From Armillaria gallica (taxonomy: Eukaryota > Basidiomycota > Agaricomycetes > Agaricales > Physalacriaceae), in the NCBI GenBank assembly GCA_037576215.1, contig JBANDB010000015.1, positions 1,240,001-1,304,000 of the forward strand: 64,000 nucleotides of DNA, read 5' to 3'. The notes beneath the pieces are model-generated. The model did not search any database and had not been told where the DNA came from. It worked only from the letters and a program-made list of their open reading frames with translations. Position numbers and translations under genes: made by a program. Below are positions 34,721 through 45,740 of this stretch, piece after piece. How positions within the stretch are numbered: the first letter of the stretch is position 1; each line of letters opens with the position of its first letter.

Positions 34721-35450
34721 GAAGCATCTGCGCTAGTCGAAGAGGAATCGAGAGCTACGTTGATTGATATGTTTCAGGTCATAGGGCGTTTGAAAGGGTG
34801 TTGGATGAGCATCGACCATCTTCCTTCCTCCAATCATCTCAACACCAGTTGCCTCAACCCTCTACCGGTAGTCGTCCCGTTCATCTCGAACGTGATACGT
34901 CGTCTTGGCGCAAAACTGGCCATCCTGATATCATCGTGGAGACTAGCTCAATGTTGGAACATATATCGATTTCAACAACGAGCTTGACAAGGCCTTTTTG
35001 GACCCGACCTTGAAGGAGTACGCCCAAGTCAATCTGGAGACGCTTCGACGAGGGGAAAGGCCTGCGCAGGAGTTTTTCATCAAGATGCCGGATGGGACGA
35101 TGGCTGTATGTTTTTACTTTTTACTGTTAAGAATGTTTAATAATCGTCTCGTCCAAAGTAGCTGCCTCTCTCCTTTGAGGTGCATCAAGGTTGGAATGAC
35201 AGGGCTATCGAACTGGATGCCCGATACTGACAGAATCGGATTGTGACGGCAGCCCGGCGCGATGGGAGTAGTGGAATGGGAAGGATCAATTGCTGATAGG
35301 GAAGTCGCGACTAATGGTGATGGACTTTGCAGAGATGAGCAGATGGGTCTCTCAGCGAACGCAGCCACTTAGCGCGTAACTGCCCGGGCAATAATAATAT
35401 TCCGAGTGGGTTAAGAACGTCGTTTCGATGTCGTGGTGCAGCGGACTCTC
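34720..35450 (+). pseudogene. Unrecognised exon-like stretch
   Basis: A piece near 34985-35105 reads LDPTLKEYAQVNLETLRRGE, then EFFIKMPDGTMA, and ends at a GTATGTTTTT donor. It looks like genuine old coding sequence (charged, no stops) but has no paralogue here and I do not recognise it. The following intron-like part is T-rich. Confidence 0.35.
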
Positions 35451-35489
35451 ACCTACTACTACTATTAGGCTGGTCTATTAGTAGTAGGT
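35451..35489. repeat. Hairpin of TAC/GTA repeats
   Basis: ACCTACTACTA at 35451-35461 pairs with TAGTAGTAGGT at 35479-35489, an 11-bp perfect stem. Additional TTA/TAA pairing is possible and the loop is short. It stands alone between decayed genes. It could be a transposon footprint or chance expansion of a trinucleotide run. Confidence 0.6.
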
Positions 35490-35880
35490 ATGTTACGTTC
35501 GAAGGAGTATTCAGACGCTACTACCAGGGTGTTATGTAAACTAGGTCAAGTCATGAGTTTTTGATGCCAAAATGAAACCCCTCTCTCGCCCCCGGCGAAT
35601 CCGTGTCCGCCATTCTCTGGAACGTCGCCTGATGAAAATCCTCAGGCATAATCTCCACGTATTTATTGGACGTTAAACGTAATGTTGGAACGCCGAAGGC
35701 TTTTTATAGTGCCAATCCGGGTCCACAATATTCGAGAAGTCTCCTCATGTAATGCATATCCAGACCTCCGTGGATGATCCTTCTCCAGTCTTCATCATTA
35801 GTTCCAGGCACCCGGGTGTTGGCCTCTATGAAGTCTAATAGCGGGAGACCGGTTCCCTTCCCGTAGAACGACGTTCCTAG
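35490..35880. other. No feature recognised
   Basis: CpG-containing sequence without a conserved frame or repeat relation that I can detect. Confidence 0.35.
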
Positions 35881-35984
35881 TATGAAAAGTCGTTGTGTAG
35901 CAAGCAGTTCTCCGCCTCGACGGCACGGAGGCCTGTCATCACGTCGCTGGAAATCCTCTCATTCCCCCTTTCTACGGTCTCGTT

Positions 35985-36372
35985 CATCTCCCCACATATT
36001 TCTTCCTCCCAGCCTCTTCACTCTATCACCGGTTACGTTCCTGGCATTGTCATCGAGTACGTCCAAGGTGTAAGCATGGGCTCGCTCCGACCCAGTGTCA
36101 ATATCCCTCATCCAGAGGCAGAAGCTATTGCGAGCTGTGTCATGAACGCCTTCCGCACAATAAAAGCGGAAAATACACATTGACAATATTCTTCTGTGTG
36201 ACTCGGACAGATCTCCGAATGACTTTGGATGGGCCTTGATGAGGGAACCCGGGATGAGCGATCAGGAGTGGGAAGATTCGGTCGCAAGCTGTCAAGATAT
36301 GCGGCAATGTGCTTCTGAGCAAAGAGCATGGGGTGTGGAGGAGGAAGGAGACACCGCTCCCGATGCACTATT
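35985..36372 (+). pseudogene. Protein kinase-like remnant K5 (C-terminal half)
   Basis: Begins near the segment PLHSITG and reads IVIEYVQGVSMGSL, EAEAIASCVMNAFRTIKAEN, then a stop (TGA at about 36181) where the catalytic loop should be. In another frame it continues DNILLCDSDRSPNDFGWAL and REPGMSDQEWE. DFG is preserved; the HxD part is damaged by a deletion or frameshift. It ends near 36370, exactly where K4 on the other strand ends. Confidence 0.6.
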
Positions 36373-36985
36373 ATTCTCCACTGGCAGGGAAAAGAGGAGT
36401 GGTCTCCAGGGTGATGAAAGACGAATGACGCCGAAAAGACGGGGGACATACCGGCCTTGCAGACGACGGAAAAGCCGATACGTGTCATAGGACCCCATCT
36501 TCCCAAACCAAGTCGAGACCTTCCACATCAGATCCTCCCAAAGCTCACTGTTAGGTCGGTTATCAAAATCGCTTATGACCTCGAACCAGTCGGGAATGGC
36601 ACCGGTTTAGATATCACGGATGGCGCGTCGTAGGTGATCATCGATGGAAAGCAGCCATGGCACCGTATCCAATCTGTCCTTGTTGTTGCGATACCCGAGG
36701 CGATCTGCAAGATTGAGGATAATCTTTTCATGGAGTGTCGCTGAACTAGTAGAACCGTGACAGATGTGAAAGACTCGACGTGTTTGACCACCGTGACTGT
36801 GAGAGGTTCGACAGCGCTGGAGCCTTGCGCTTGGAATTTAAAGTAAAGGGTTGATCCAGGGAGATACAGTTCGTCACCGCTGCAATATCACAATTCAACA
36901 GGATTGCAAAGAAAATCAGCCAATTACCGTACCTCCGGACTGAAATACAGCGTCGCCCATGGTTCATTCGAGTAAAGTCTTGCAT
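36373..36985 (-). pseudogene. Protein kinase-like remnant K4 (N-terminal half)
   Basis: ATG at 36983-36985 (MQDFTRMNHG). The first exon of 17 codons plus 2 bases has a GTACGG donor and the acceptor follows ATATTGCAG. It joins in frame to SGDELYLPGSTLYFKFQ and VTVLLVQRHS. Then frame changes and stops follow, with later pieces TWFGKMGSYDTYRLFRRLQG and RLFGVIRL. It ends at about the point where K5 begins in protein terms. This copy best shows the start and first intron of the kinase-like family. Confidence 0.6.
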
Positions 36986-36989
36986 GCCA

Positions 36990-37950
36990 TGCTAGACAAT
37001 GAAGCACACCGATGGTCGTCGTCGCGGCGCGCTACCGCCACGTGTAAGGGAACAGTCTCTTTGGCGAGGAATGGATATGCGGGTCACCACTACAATGTGC
37101 ACATCAGAACACACATACAGGGATATGAAAGGAAAGCAGACATACCTGGAACAAAACTTCATTTGCCTCCAGCACCGAACTCTCCCCAGAATCCTGATAC
37201 GATCCTTGCTTAACGGAATTCAGAGTTGTAGGGCGAAAACGAGAATATTGCCTCGTCTGTTCGTAGTCTCGCCTTCACCTCCCTCGTAAAAGTTGACGGA
37301 GTCGAACAGGAATGTCGGTATTCAGCCAGCTCTGTGGTTAAGGAACATCTGTGAGCATTCGTCTACACAGTAAGATGATACCGTGACTCACATCGTCACC
37401 GTCTCCATCAAAATACTCTTAGAACGGGGTGAAAAATGACGTGCAGATTCAGGAGTTATCAACGTCGAGGAGCCTATTGCGGGAAAAGGTAATGGTGGTT
37501 CGCTGAGAAATGTTCACCATCAAAGCCATTTATGTAAACAATCTGCTCTGTGCATGACGCGAGGAAGTACAAAGGACGATTGAGACGCCAAGACGCGGTT
37601 GGCAAATGAGATGAAGCGGTTTGGGGTGATCAGTTGGAATACGGTGGTCGATGTTAATGGTGTCGAGAGCGATGTGCCAAGGAATGACCCGAAAGGCTTT
37701 TATGCCCAGTATTCGGCTGAGTGAGCAGGCTATGCGGGCTATATGGCAGGAAGTCGCAGCTAATCCGACGTAGCACTTGACACATTTTAATAGAGATACC
37801 GTTTTTGAAAGTTCGTGAGATCCTGCCTTTTGTATATCGCCCGAAATAGAGACACGATAAGTATCTCGAGGAACGAAATATAGGAGAGATCTGTGTCGCC
37901 GCCGGGTGCTTGCCGAGCCGCGGCTACCCACGTGTACCGAGAAGCCTCCA
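36990..37950. other. Unassigned; open minus-strand frame 37530-37931
   Basis: A 133-codon minus-strand frame with SCHIARIACSLSRILG and others is open but has no paralogue, splice support or known motif. CpG-rich sequence gives such frames by chance. No call. Confidence 0.3.
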
Positions 37951-37959
37951 GCTCTCTGA

Positions 37960-38690
37960 TCTAGGGTTCGTTCGTCTCTTTTGCTCCTCGAACATCGTTA
38001 CCATTCGCACTCATTGCAAGCTGTCCCTCCGTTCAGCAAGGGCGACCAAATCATCACAGACTCCGCTTACCGTGACTGCCGCGAGACTCCTACGCGTGAA
38101 GCGTACCAAAACCGAGCGTGGGAAGGATAGCTGACTCGAAGGGGCTCTATAGGAGGAGAGCCTCCGTGGTTTCTGGCAAGTTAGGTGATATCAGCAATCT
38201 GAGGGTGTATGCATGACCAGAGAGTCTGGACAACTTTACGGTGCGATATCTCACCGGCGACGACGGAATGGAATTGAGATGCGGGAGAGGAGGATTCGTG
38301 AAGCCGAGATCAAAACTTTAGCGATGAGAATGCACTGATGGTACGCTATGTCGATACCCTTCTCATGATTATTTCAATCAGCTCTACAGGCAGCACGGTC
38401 CGCCATGGTCGGCGTTGCAGGTTGGAGCAATTCCGTTCACCTGACGACGTTTAAGATGGTGCATTTCAAGGCGGCGTTTGCCATGGCATTTCCGTGTGCG
38501 AACTTTAACCGAAGACCTGGATGGTTACCCAGGACAAAGAGCAGAGACGTCTCCCAGCAGAAAGAAACCGTCGCGACGAAGAAGAAAAAGGCTGACTCTC
38601 AGAAGTATGTCATGTTGCGTCTTCGAATAGCGACTATATTAAATCGTTCCTTCAGAACCCATACGCTGTATCCCATTTCATAGCCAACTC
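37960..38690. repeat. Repeated unknown segment X, copy at 38 kb
   Basis: Parts match 32640-32780 (tcgttaccattcgc versus the ctcattcgcgccc block, then tcacagac...cgacgc...gcgagac) and 19560-19930. The 38400-38700 part matches 39580-39860 (gaggttggagcaattccgttcacctga, then aaagaagaaaaaggctgact). Partial frames on both strands. No product recognised. Confidence 0.4.
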
Positions 38691-38699
38691 AACGAGGCT

Positions 38700-39380
38700 G
38701 TGGATTCTTTGTCGGAAGACTAGACATGTACGTACCAGTAACGTTCGTAGTAATGGCAAACACATCTGAACTTGTAGGCCCAGTGACAACTACAACCCGG
38801 AGGAACCGAAGTCTTTCGTCACTTTACCTCAACTCTTTTCTCGAACACAACGATGCTCGAACGCTGCATTTCTGGTCCAATTACCCCAATACCAACTCGT
38901 CTCTTCGCTCTCATAGCCTAGGCATCTGCGTAGAAGAGCGCCAGGTTATCGAAGGTGGCTTATTAGAACAGCGCGGTATTGAGTTGCATACCCAACGGCG
39001 GAGTATATGCGTCTTCCTTCGATTCTAGGGGACCCGTAGGTATCGTAAGCCATGTTCTGCAGATCCAGACCATAGTCTAACTACTCGTACAGCGCTACCA
39101 AATCGGCCGACTCCAAGCCTTCATCAGAGCCGTCGCTAGACCCGCAAAGCACGGCTTGGACTGAGTGTTGAGAGGGCGGCCAGTGACTGGAAGAATTTGT
39201 GATGACTTTGGTCATCGAGGAGAGGTGCGATTGTAGATGGCACAATAAGCCAAGCGATAGTTCTCGGCAGCTCTTTGTCTAATGACAACTGAAATACTCG
39301 AAGCTAATTTCCTACAACAAACTCTGTTTCCGACGAAATTCTTCTTGAATCTCGCTTCGACATCATAAGGTGCAACGACA
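38700..39380. other. Unassigned; 39040-39180 duplicated at 40380-40530
   Basis: The block with ctcgtacagcgctaccaaatcgg and agtgttgagag recurs at 40460-40530. On the minus strand the later copy is open (ALYEQLDKVLNLRIW). The remaining sequence shows nothing I can identify. Confidence 0.35.
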
Positions 39381-39389
39381 CCCTCTCAA

Positions 39390-39870
39390 ACACTTAGAAA
39401 GTATCATCGTCGAGACGCGGCGGAAGAGGACGATTCGCAAAGCCAAAATCCGCACTTTAGTGATGAGAATTGCATGCGCTGAGGGTACGTTTGTCGGTCA
39501 GGTCAATTCCTTGCTGGATCATCTCAATCATTCTACAGGTAGTACCGCCTGCCATGGATCTGCTATCGTCGACATTGGAGGTTGGAATAATTCCGTTCAC
39601 CTGAAGACTTTTAGGGTGGACCGCGCCAGTACATTTCAAGGCGTCGTTTGCATTCTATCTCTGCCGGTTTCAAGCCTTGACCGAAGACCTGGACTGTCTG
39701 GCTTGGCGGTGTTATTCCCGCATCCAAGACAAGCACCAGATACTTCTCCAAGCAAAAGGGTACCGTCGCGATAAGAAGAAAGAGGATGATTCTCAGTTTA
39801 CGTCTTCGAATAGCGAGTATGTTAAATTGCTCTTTCAGAACCATACGCCTTCGTTGATCTCATAGCCTGC
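39390..39870. repeat. Repeated unknown segment X, copy at 39.5 kb
   Basis: Open on the plus strand from 39370 to 39774 (HPLKHLESIIVETRRKR), overlapping the two relatives at 19.8 kb and 38.3 kb. Neither relative keeps that frame, so coding status is uncertain. Confidence 0.4.
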
Positions 39871-39989
39871 AGGAGTGCACATTGCTTTTCCTACAGATTT
39901 AACGATCTCGTCCTCACAATCATAGCGACTGCCTTAATCAAGCATGCATCAGTTTTGCCAGTGGGAATTTAGTCAACTGTTCATACCTC

Positions 39990-40560
39990 TCCTAACCGAA
40001 GGGCCTGGTGACTCGAGCGCTTTGCCAGTGATGAAAATATGGAGCAGACAAGGATTCTGGCATATTCTACAGTGACGTATGGACGACTTAGAGGATGAAT
40101 GTCTACCCGCGCTCTGCCGCCTCTATCACTGCAATCATGTCCGGGCAACCTCCGATTTCACTGGCAAGGAGGATTGGACCGAACGACTGGGACGTTGCGT
40201 TTCCCAGTTCCCACTATCGACAGCACCTACTCTCGTAAACCTGATTCGACGATATATATGAAGATGAATCATCCAATAGACGTAGACCAAAAATCGAGCA
40301 GGCTGGCCAATATGCCTTATTAGCCTAGAGAACGGTATCGGGTTGCGTGCCTGATATGCGTCTTCCTCCGGTTCTCCTCCACGCGAAGGGAAAGCATGGA
40401 CCCATAGGTATATCTCGTAATCCATATCCTAAGATTTAGAACCTTGTCTAACTGCTCGTACAGTGCCGAATCAGTCGATTTCAAGCCCTTCAATAAAGCC
40501 GTCGCCAAGCTTGGAAGTAGAGTGTTGAGAGGTTGCTCAGGATACGTGGCGTCATGGAGC
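39990..40560 (-). pseudogene. Unrecognised segment X, minus-strand frames
   Basis: Overlapping minus-strand frames (40320-40508 with SLRVEENRRKTHIRHATRYR; 40135-40425 with MDYEIYLWVHAF) are the only sizeable coding-like signal. The plus-strand relatives at 17.6 and 18.3 kb are decayed. Function unknown. Confidence 0.3.
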
Positions 40561-40689
40561 GATCAGAGATGCTGCGATGATAGTCGATCTCGGCAGCTCC
40601 TTGTCTAACAACAAACTGAAAATACTCGAGGCTAGTTTCCAACGAAGTCCTTCCTGCTTCGACATCATAAGATGCAACGACTTCCTGTC

Positions 40690-41009
40690 GAACTCTTAAA
40701 AGTATCACTGTCGAGAGCTGGTATCTTCCGTTCGACAGGCAAGATCATCCTCATCTAATGAAGACATCCCCCCTCGTCTGTCGATCCTGGTTGCGTGCAT
40801 ATCACCGTATCTTATTCATTCTTTCGTGTTCATATGTTGACCGCTATTTCCGACTTATTTTCCTGGAAACTGTCTATTTCGCATGGACCGGCGTTCACTG
40901 TGTGGACACTGCAGTGCAATACTATCTACCTAGCTACCTCAACTTCGTATTCATACGGTTCTTACGCTCCTTTATAAACCAAAAGGGATTGAGTAAAATT
41001 CCACGGTGA
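40690..41009 (+). pseudogene. Possible F-box-like N-terminal fragment, copy 2
   Basis: An open frame from ATG 40758 starts MKTSPLVCRSWLRAYHRILF. The pattern LVCRSW followed by a basic stretch and a phenylalanine is typical just after the F-box helix of Agaricomycete F-box proteins. The F-box LPxEIL part is not visible upstream and the frame soon turns hydrophobic and ends. Shares about 190 bp with 20070-20260. Confidence 0.3.
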
Positions 41010-41220
41010 ATGATTTCATTATTCAACTACCGGTTGTAGTCATACTGTCAGTAAATAATCTATCAGACTTTTTTTGCGTACTGCGGCACGTACTAGCTCA
41101 AGTCTGTCAATACAGCAGGAGAACCAGCTTCTCCTACATTTTCCTGTGTTGGACGCTTAGAATGCAAGAATTCCTGGAATTTTGGATGTGCCACAATCTA
41201 TCCTTGATGAGCCCAGGAGA

Positions 41221-44010
41221 TTAATCACATTGTGAAACTCCATACCTGTGAATATTTGGGATATCTGTCACTGTAGCACTGTCAGAGTGGGAACATGAAT
41301 CAACAAAGAAAGATAGACTCACCTAGATGAGAAAACCTCTTGCAGCCAACTAGGCTCATTTACACCTGTATGTGCATCATTATAATACTGTGGTAAATAT
41401 AAAGGGTCACACAAGATATTGCCCAGCATATTCTGCAGCTTTTCAATTACAACAATAGCCAGAACATGTTCAAGAAAGTCACATTGGTAAATTTCCTCTC
41501 CAGATGCCCACTGCACTAATTGCACAAGACACTCTGGCCAGACATATTTCATGATGGGATATTGCACCCACTCATAGAGGACACTTTCATGATGTTCTTT
41601 AATGAGAAGCAACATCACTTGGAAGAGTTCATTGATTGAAAAGAGGGGATAATGTGACATGTTGAGGGGAGTTTCATGGGATTTGAAGTAGTTCATAGAT
41701 AAACCTGGAGGCAGGTTCAGGGAAGATGATACAAGACATCCCAGGGTGCTAGGCATCTCATCATTCTCCAAGCTCTCACCACCACCTGCAGGCCAATGAA
41801 AGTAACACTGATATGCAACAGAATAGAACTGTATGTCTGGAGATATAGGTTTCATGTGAAAGCGGTATGTGTCAAGAATGATCAATATCTTGCATGCAAG
41901 TGGTTGAAGGTCTGAGCTGATGACAGCAAATGCCTTGGAGAAAAGCAAGGAGTATAACTTATCCAGGACTTGTGTGATGTCTGAGTTCTCCTGAACAAGA
42001 TTATGGATGAGAATGCTGGTGCATTTGATGATGGTAAGGGAAGTTTCAATTAGCTGCTTTTGATTTGAGGCATCCGCTGATTCACACAGTCTCTGCTCCA
42101 TTTGGAAGATCAATGTAAGGATGATACACAGATCAAGAGTGAAGGAGCCAGTGACAGTAGACATTGTAATGGGAAGCGGCCAGTAATGAGATAAACGCCT
42201 AAGAATGTACTCCCTCATCTCATCTGTAGGCTTGTCAATAGTAGTTACCTCCCCACTCTCTCCTTCAGACAAGGGTCTTGCAATGATTCTCATATGTTCA
42301 AGCTCTAATTCCAAAGCACTGTTGCCAGAGTCAGCCAGGATGTCCAAGGTGTCATCAACTAGCCTCTTCCACACCATTGAGTGCAAGGTGAGGGAAGAGC
42401 ATTGTGGGCCTTGAAGGATTCCAAGAAAAACAGCTAATGCCTTCTGGCCACCTGTCATGGAGAACAGTGTTATTTTTAGCTGCTCATTGCAACACTGATC
42501 TGCCATGTGATCATGGTCAGGGAATTGGCCACCAAGAAAATACTCAGGCTGAAGGAGTATACATGCTCTATAGTAGAGCTCCAACTCTCTCTTGACATCA
42601 GAAGATGGCACAAGCAGTTCAATATGCTGTATCCGCTGCTCCAGAGGTTCTATAAAAGCAGATCTATATTCACCCGGTAGCGATTTTAGAGTGGCGGATG
42701 ACATTCCAGCAATGGCCTGCAGCACATTTTGATGCACAGAGGCATTAGATGTGGAGGAGTGCAGCCATTGTAGTGATTGCGCATCTACTTCAGCAGCACA
42801 CTTTTGAACATGAGCACGCTCAATTTCCTTCAGAGAATGTTTTTGGTATTGGACATCGCTCTCGCAGTCTCGTGGGTACTTCTGCAAGTGCCAATAACTG
42901 TCATGGTGAAACATGTGGGTATATGGATAGTGTTGTATGAAGAAGATAGTACATGGGATAAGAAAGTCACTGATGAATTGATACAGAGAGTGGATGTAAA
43001 GTGTTAATGGTACCTTGAATGGACAGTAGGGATAGATGAGGGGGAGGATTAGGGCAACAGTGTAGGCCATGTATGTTGTGGCACCAATGATAGATACTAG
43101 CCAGGCCACCTTCATGCCCAGAGAGAACAAGAAAACAGCAAGGCCAGCAAAAAAGAGTGCCAATGAAACATGGAGGAGGACCGGAAGCATTCCAATGATC
43201 ATGGGTACTTGCCAGGTCTGTAGTCCAGCGTATCGCATATGTCGGATTCTTGCACAGTCGCGTGCAGAGCTGTCGGAGACGATGGCGACGTATTGATGGA
43301 GCCATTGCTTGACCAAAACGGCGACGAGGGCAGTGATGAGGCTGAGAGTCAGACTCACGAACCACAAACTGTTCACCCATTCATTGGAGCGGCTCACGGA
43401 AAAGAAGTCGGTGGGAGAGGAAGGAATAGAGATTTGGGAACCGTTTGATGCCGTGGCCTTGAGGATTTCAAGGAGAAGGATTGCAGATGCCTGGTTGTAA
43501 TCCGGTTGCATGCTTTGAGATGTTTGAACCACGAATGTCGTGAGTACTATGGAGAAGAGACCAGCCTATCATGGTATGTTAGACATTTTAGAGCATCATT
43601 TTGAAAGGAAACATAAGACGCACAAAAAAAAGTAGGACATCGATGGTATCCCGCCACTCTGCCAACATATTGGCATCGAAATCGGCCGCTTCTTCGTTGT
43701 AGATGGGCCATATTCGTGCCTTGTCGGACATCTCTTGGCCATAAGGATCAAGCTGAGGGTAGCGTGTCCTATAGTCGCGTGGAGCAGCGCCTGATACCAT
43801 TTTAAATTAAATACCATCGTAGCGGAACAGTCGAAGAAAATCGAACATACCGACTCCCCACGAATGCAGCTGATTCTTGTTCAGTCCAAAAAATGTGCCG
43901 CTTGGAGGGTCTCTCTGAGCTCCAAGGTCAGGTGCGGGAACACGACTACCAGTTGCAGCTGAAGGTTGGTTTGGAGGTGACTCTGCGCTATTCCCATCAG
44001 TGTCAGCGAT
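41221..44010 (-). pseudogene. DUF6535 family membrane protein, copy 3 (start codon lost, otherwise intact)
   Basis: Exons 43851-44010, 43624-43790, 41323-43565 and 41221-41245; introns 60, 58 and 77 bp, all GT-AG with matching phases (1, 0, 2). The reading frame is free of stops over 865 codons. The one visible lesion is codon 1: ATC at 44008-44010 where the other copies have ATG, and an in-frame TGA lies four codons upstream. The next in-frame ATG is in exon 2 (QEMSDK), which would remove about 70 residues but leave the membrane domain whole. The protein has the DUF6535 core (IWPIYNEEAADFDANMLAEW, then LLFFAGLFSTVLTTF) and four spans, followed by about 575 residues without a known domain. 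The last exon encodes RYGVSQCD. Confidence 0.85.
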
Positions 44011-44365
44011 GCTTGAAAATCAATAGAGGACAAGTCAGTATCATTGACATCCAACGCACAAAGGACTCACTTGGAAGAATATAGTGACTGTCAAGAACAA
44101 AAAGGCGTAAAGTGCTTGCTGGTGCCTTTTGATTGAACACCGCACTGTCAAAGCGCCGTATCCTCGTGTTCACGGTGCTGTCCCGGAAACACATCGAAGT
44201 TCATAACTGGTGACACCAACACGTAAGGTAGTGGTTTGTGCCAAGAGCGGCCTCGTGGCATTCTTGTCTGGCTTATCGCACGGAGAGAATTACCACCTTA
44301 CATGTGCTCGAGTCGAGATATAAAATCTAGATGAGACGAAGGTAGTTGCAGAGGGAGTACAGTGC
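44011..44365. other. Upstream region of DUF6535 copy 3
   Basis: Matches 55489-55860 nearly base for base. A probable 5' UTR intron is visible on the minus strand: donor GTGAGTCC near 44070 and acceptor TTTTCAAG at 44012-44019, just before codon 1. It ends at the common transporter flank (agatgagacgaagg). Confidence 0.5.
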
Positions 44366-44950
44366 TTATGATATTTGTACACACCGTATTATTGTATTAT
44401 AATGATAGCACGGGCATAGTTGTAAACTCCGGTTGGAATTGAGGACGCGTGGAATGGACGATACATTAATAGGTCGTGGTATTTGATGCTGAGAAAGCGT
44501 ACAACAAACGAGGTATTGTAAAATTAAGGGGCTGGAATGCGCCGATTGGGAGTACAGTAACTGCTTTGGCCTCTGAAGTGAGCAACTCGGAGAGGCCGAC
44601 ATAGTAAGCGATGAAGGTGGTGATGATACTGAATGCGCCTCCTGATTTGGCGAGACTGGGAAATTGTAAGTTAATGGGGTGAAGGAGGGGAGAGAAGACG
44701 TACGCGGTGCAGATGGTAGCCTTGTGGACAGCACGGACAATTCCTAACAGGCGGGAAGCATAGACGTGACAAGAAGACAGCCGAAGAGGTCAATGAATGA
44801 GACAGACTTGCGGAGCGAGGTGATGCTGCGTACACCGGGGTTAGTCATAAGCGGTGAGGCGAACAAGAATAGAACTGCGACTATCATCCACGTAGAAGTA
44901 CACAGCTGCATCAGTGCCGTATGCGTCCTGCATGTATGCTGCATCTCACA
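44366..44950 (-). pseudogene. GPR1/FUN34/YaaH-type transporter remnant, copy 5
   Basis: The last exon (about 44528-44655, minus) is undamaged: LAKSGGAFSIITTFIAYYVG, then LSELLTSEAKAV and LPIGAF. The family stop TAG has become CAG, so the frame runs past the normal end. The exon before it has TSLRKSVSFIDLFGCLL and a TAG shortly after MLPAC. Earlier exons are not readable. The clean last exon makes this the best piece for testing the family assignment. Confidence 0.65.
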
Positions 44951-45740
44951 TCCGGGGTCCGAAAACTATCGCCGTCAACGGGCTCATCCGAGTCGCGTCT
45001 CCCTAACGAGCACTCCCTCCTATCCTAGCTAAAAATAGAAGACACCCGTACGCCCTGCATCTCTATCCACCATAACATATTCTGCACACGCTCGAGTCAG
45101 CGATGAAAACGTTGTGGGAAGCAAGCCTACGTACCCTAGCGAGCCCACCTCAAATCCCGCCCGAGTTCCTGCCTGTCGTATCGAGCTCCCATCACCCTTA
45201 TCGATGGCGCAACACGCGTGAACCGTCCCTCTGAAAAGACGGCCTAAGTGGAGGTAAAGCTACGTGGAAGTTGAGGATGTTGATGCGCTGTCGACGTGGA
45301 GTGAGCACGGCCAAATAGTTCAAAAAGCAATACGCGCACCTCCGCCCATACAACTAGCACTCCCTCGAGAATATCGCGCGCCATCCTCCCTTAGAATCCT
45401 AACAGCAGTAGTCAGAGTAATTGTTAGTCCTCGTTCAAATCAGCTTGGAGAATGGCTTACCGAGCCTAATGACCATGCTCCTAATAGATGTTGAATTCGT
45501 GCTCGTCGGGCAAAATTCGTGTCATCGACAACGTACGGAGCTGCTCTGATGAACACTGCATAAGCCAAACGTGCAAAGAATGGAGAACAAGTCGCGTACC
45601 ATTATGCATGCACCGTGAACAGACTGGTCGGCAGCGCAGGACGAGCCTAGGGAAAGAAAAGGTACGGTAAGCCACGTAGAACGAGAGTCGGTGCACATTC
45701 CCTTACCCGTGGGAATCCCGTTTCGAGACTGCCTGCCTAG
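44950..45740 (-). repeat. 5' part of transporter module, copy 5
   Basis: Contains the common flank (catctcacatccggggt), the block around 45130-45245, the block around 45300-45400 and the block around 45480-45660, in the same order as at 51250-52030. CpG-rich. No continuous frame. Confidence 0.45.
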
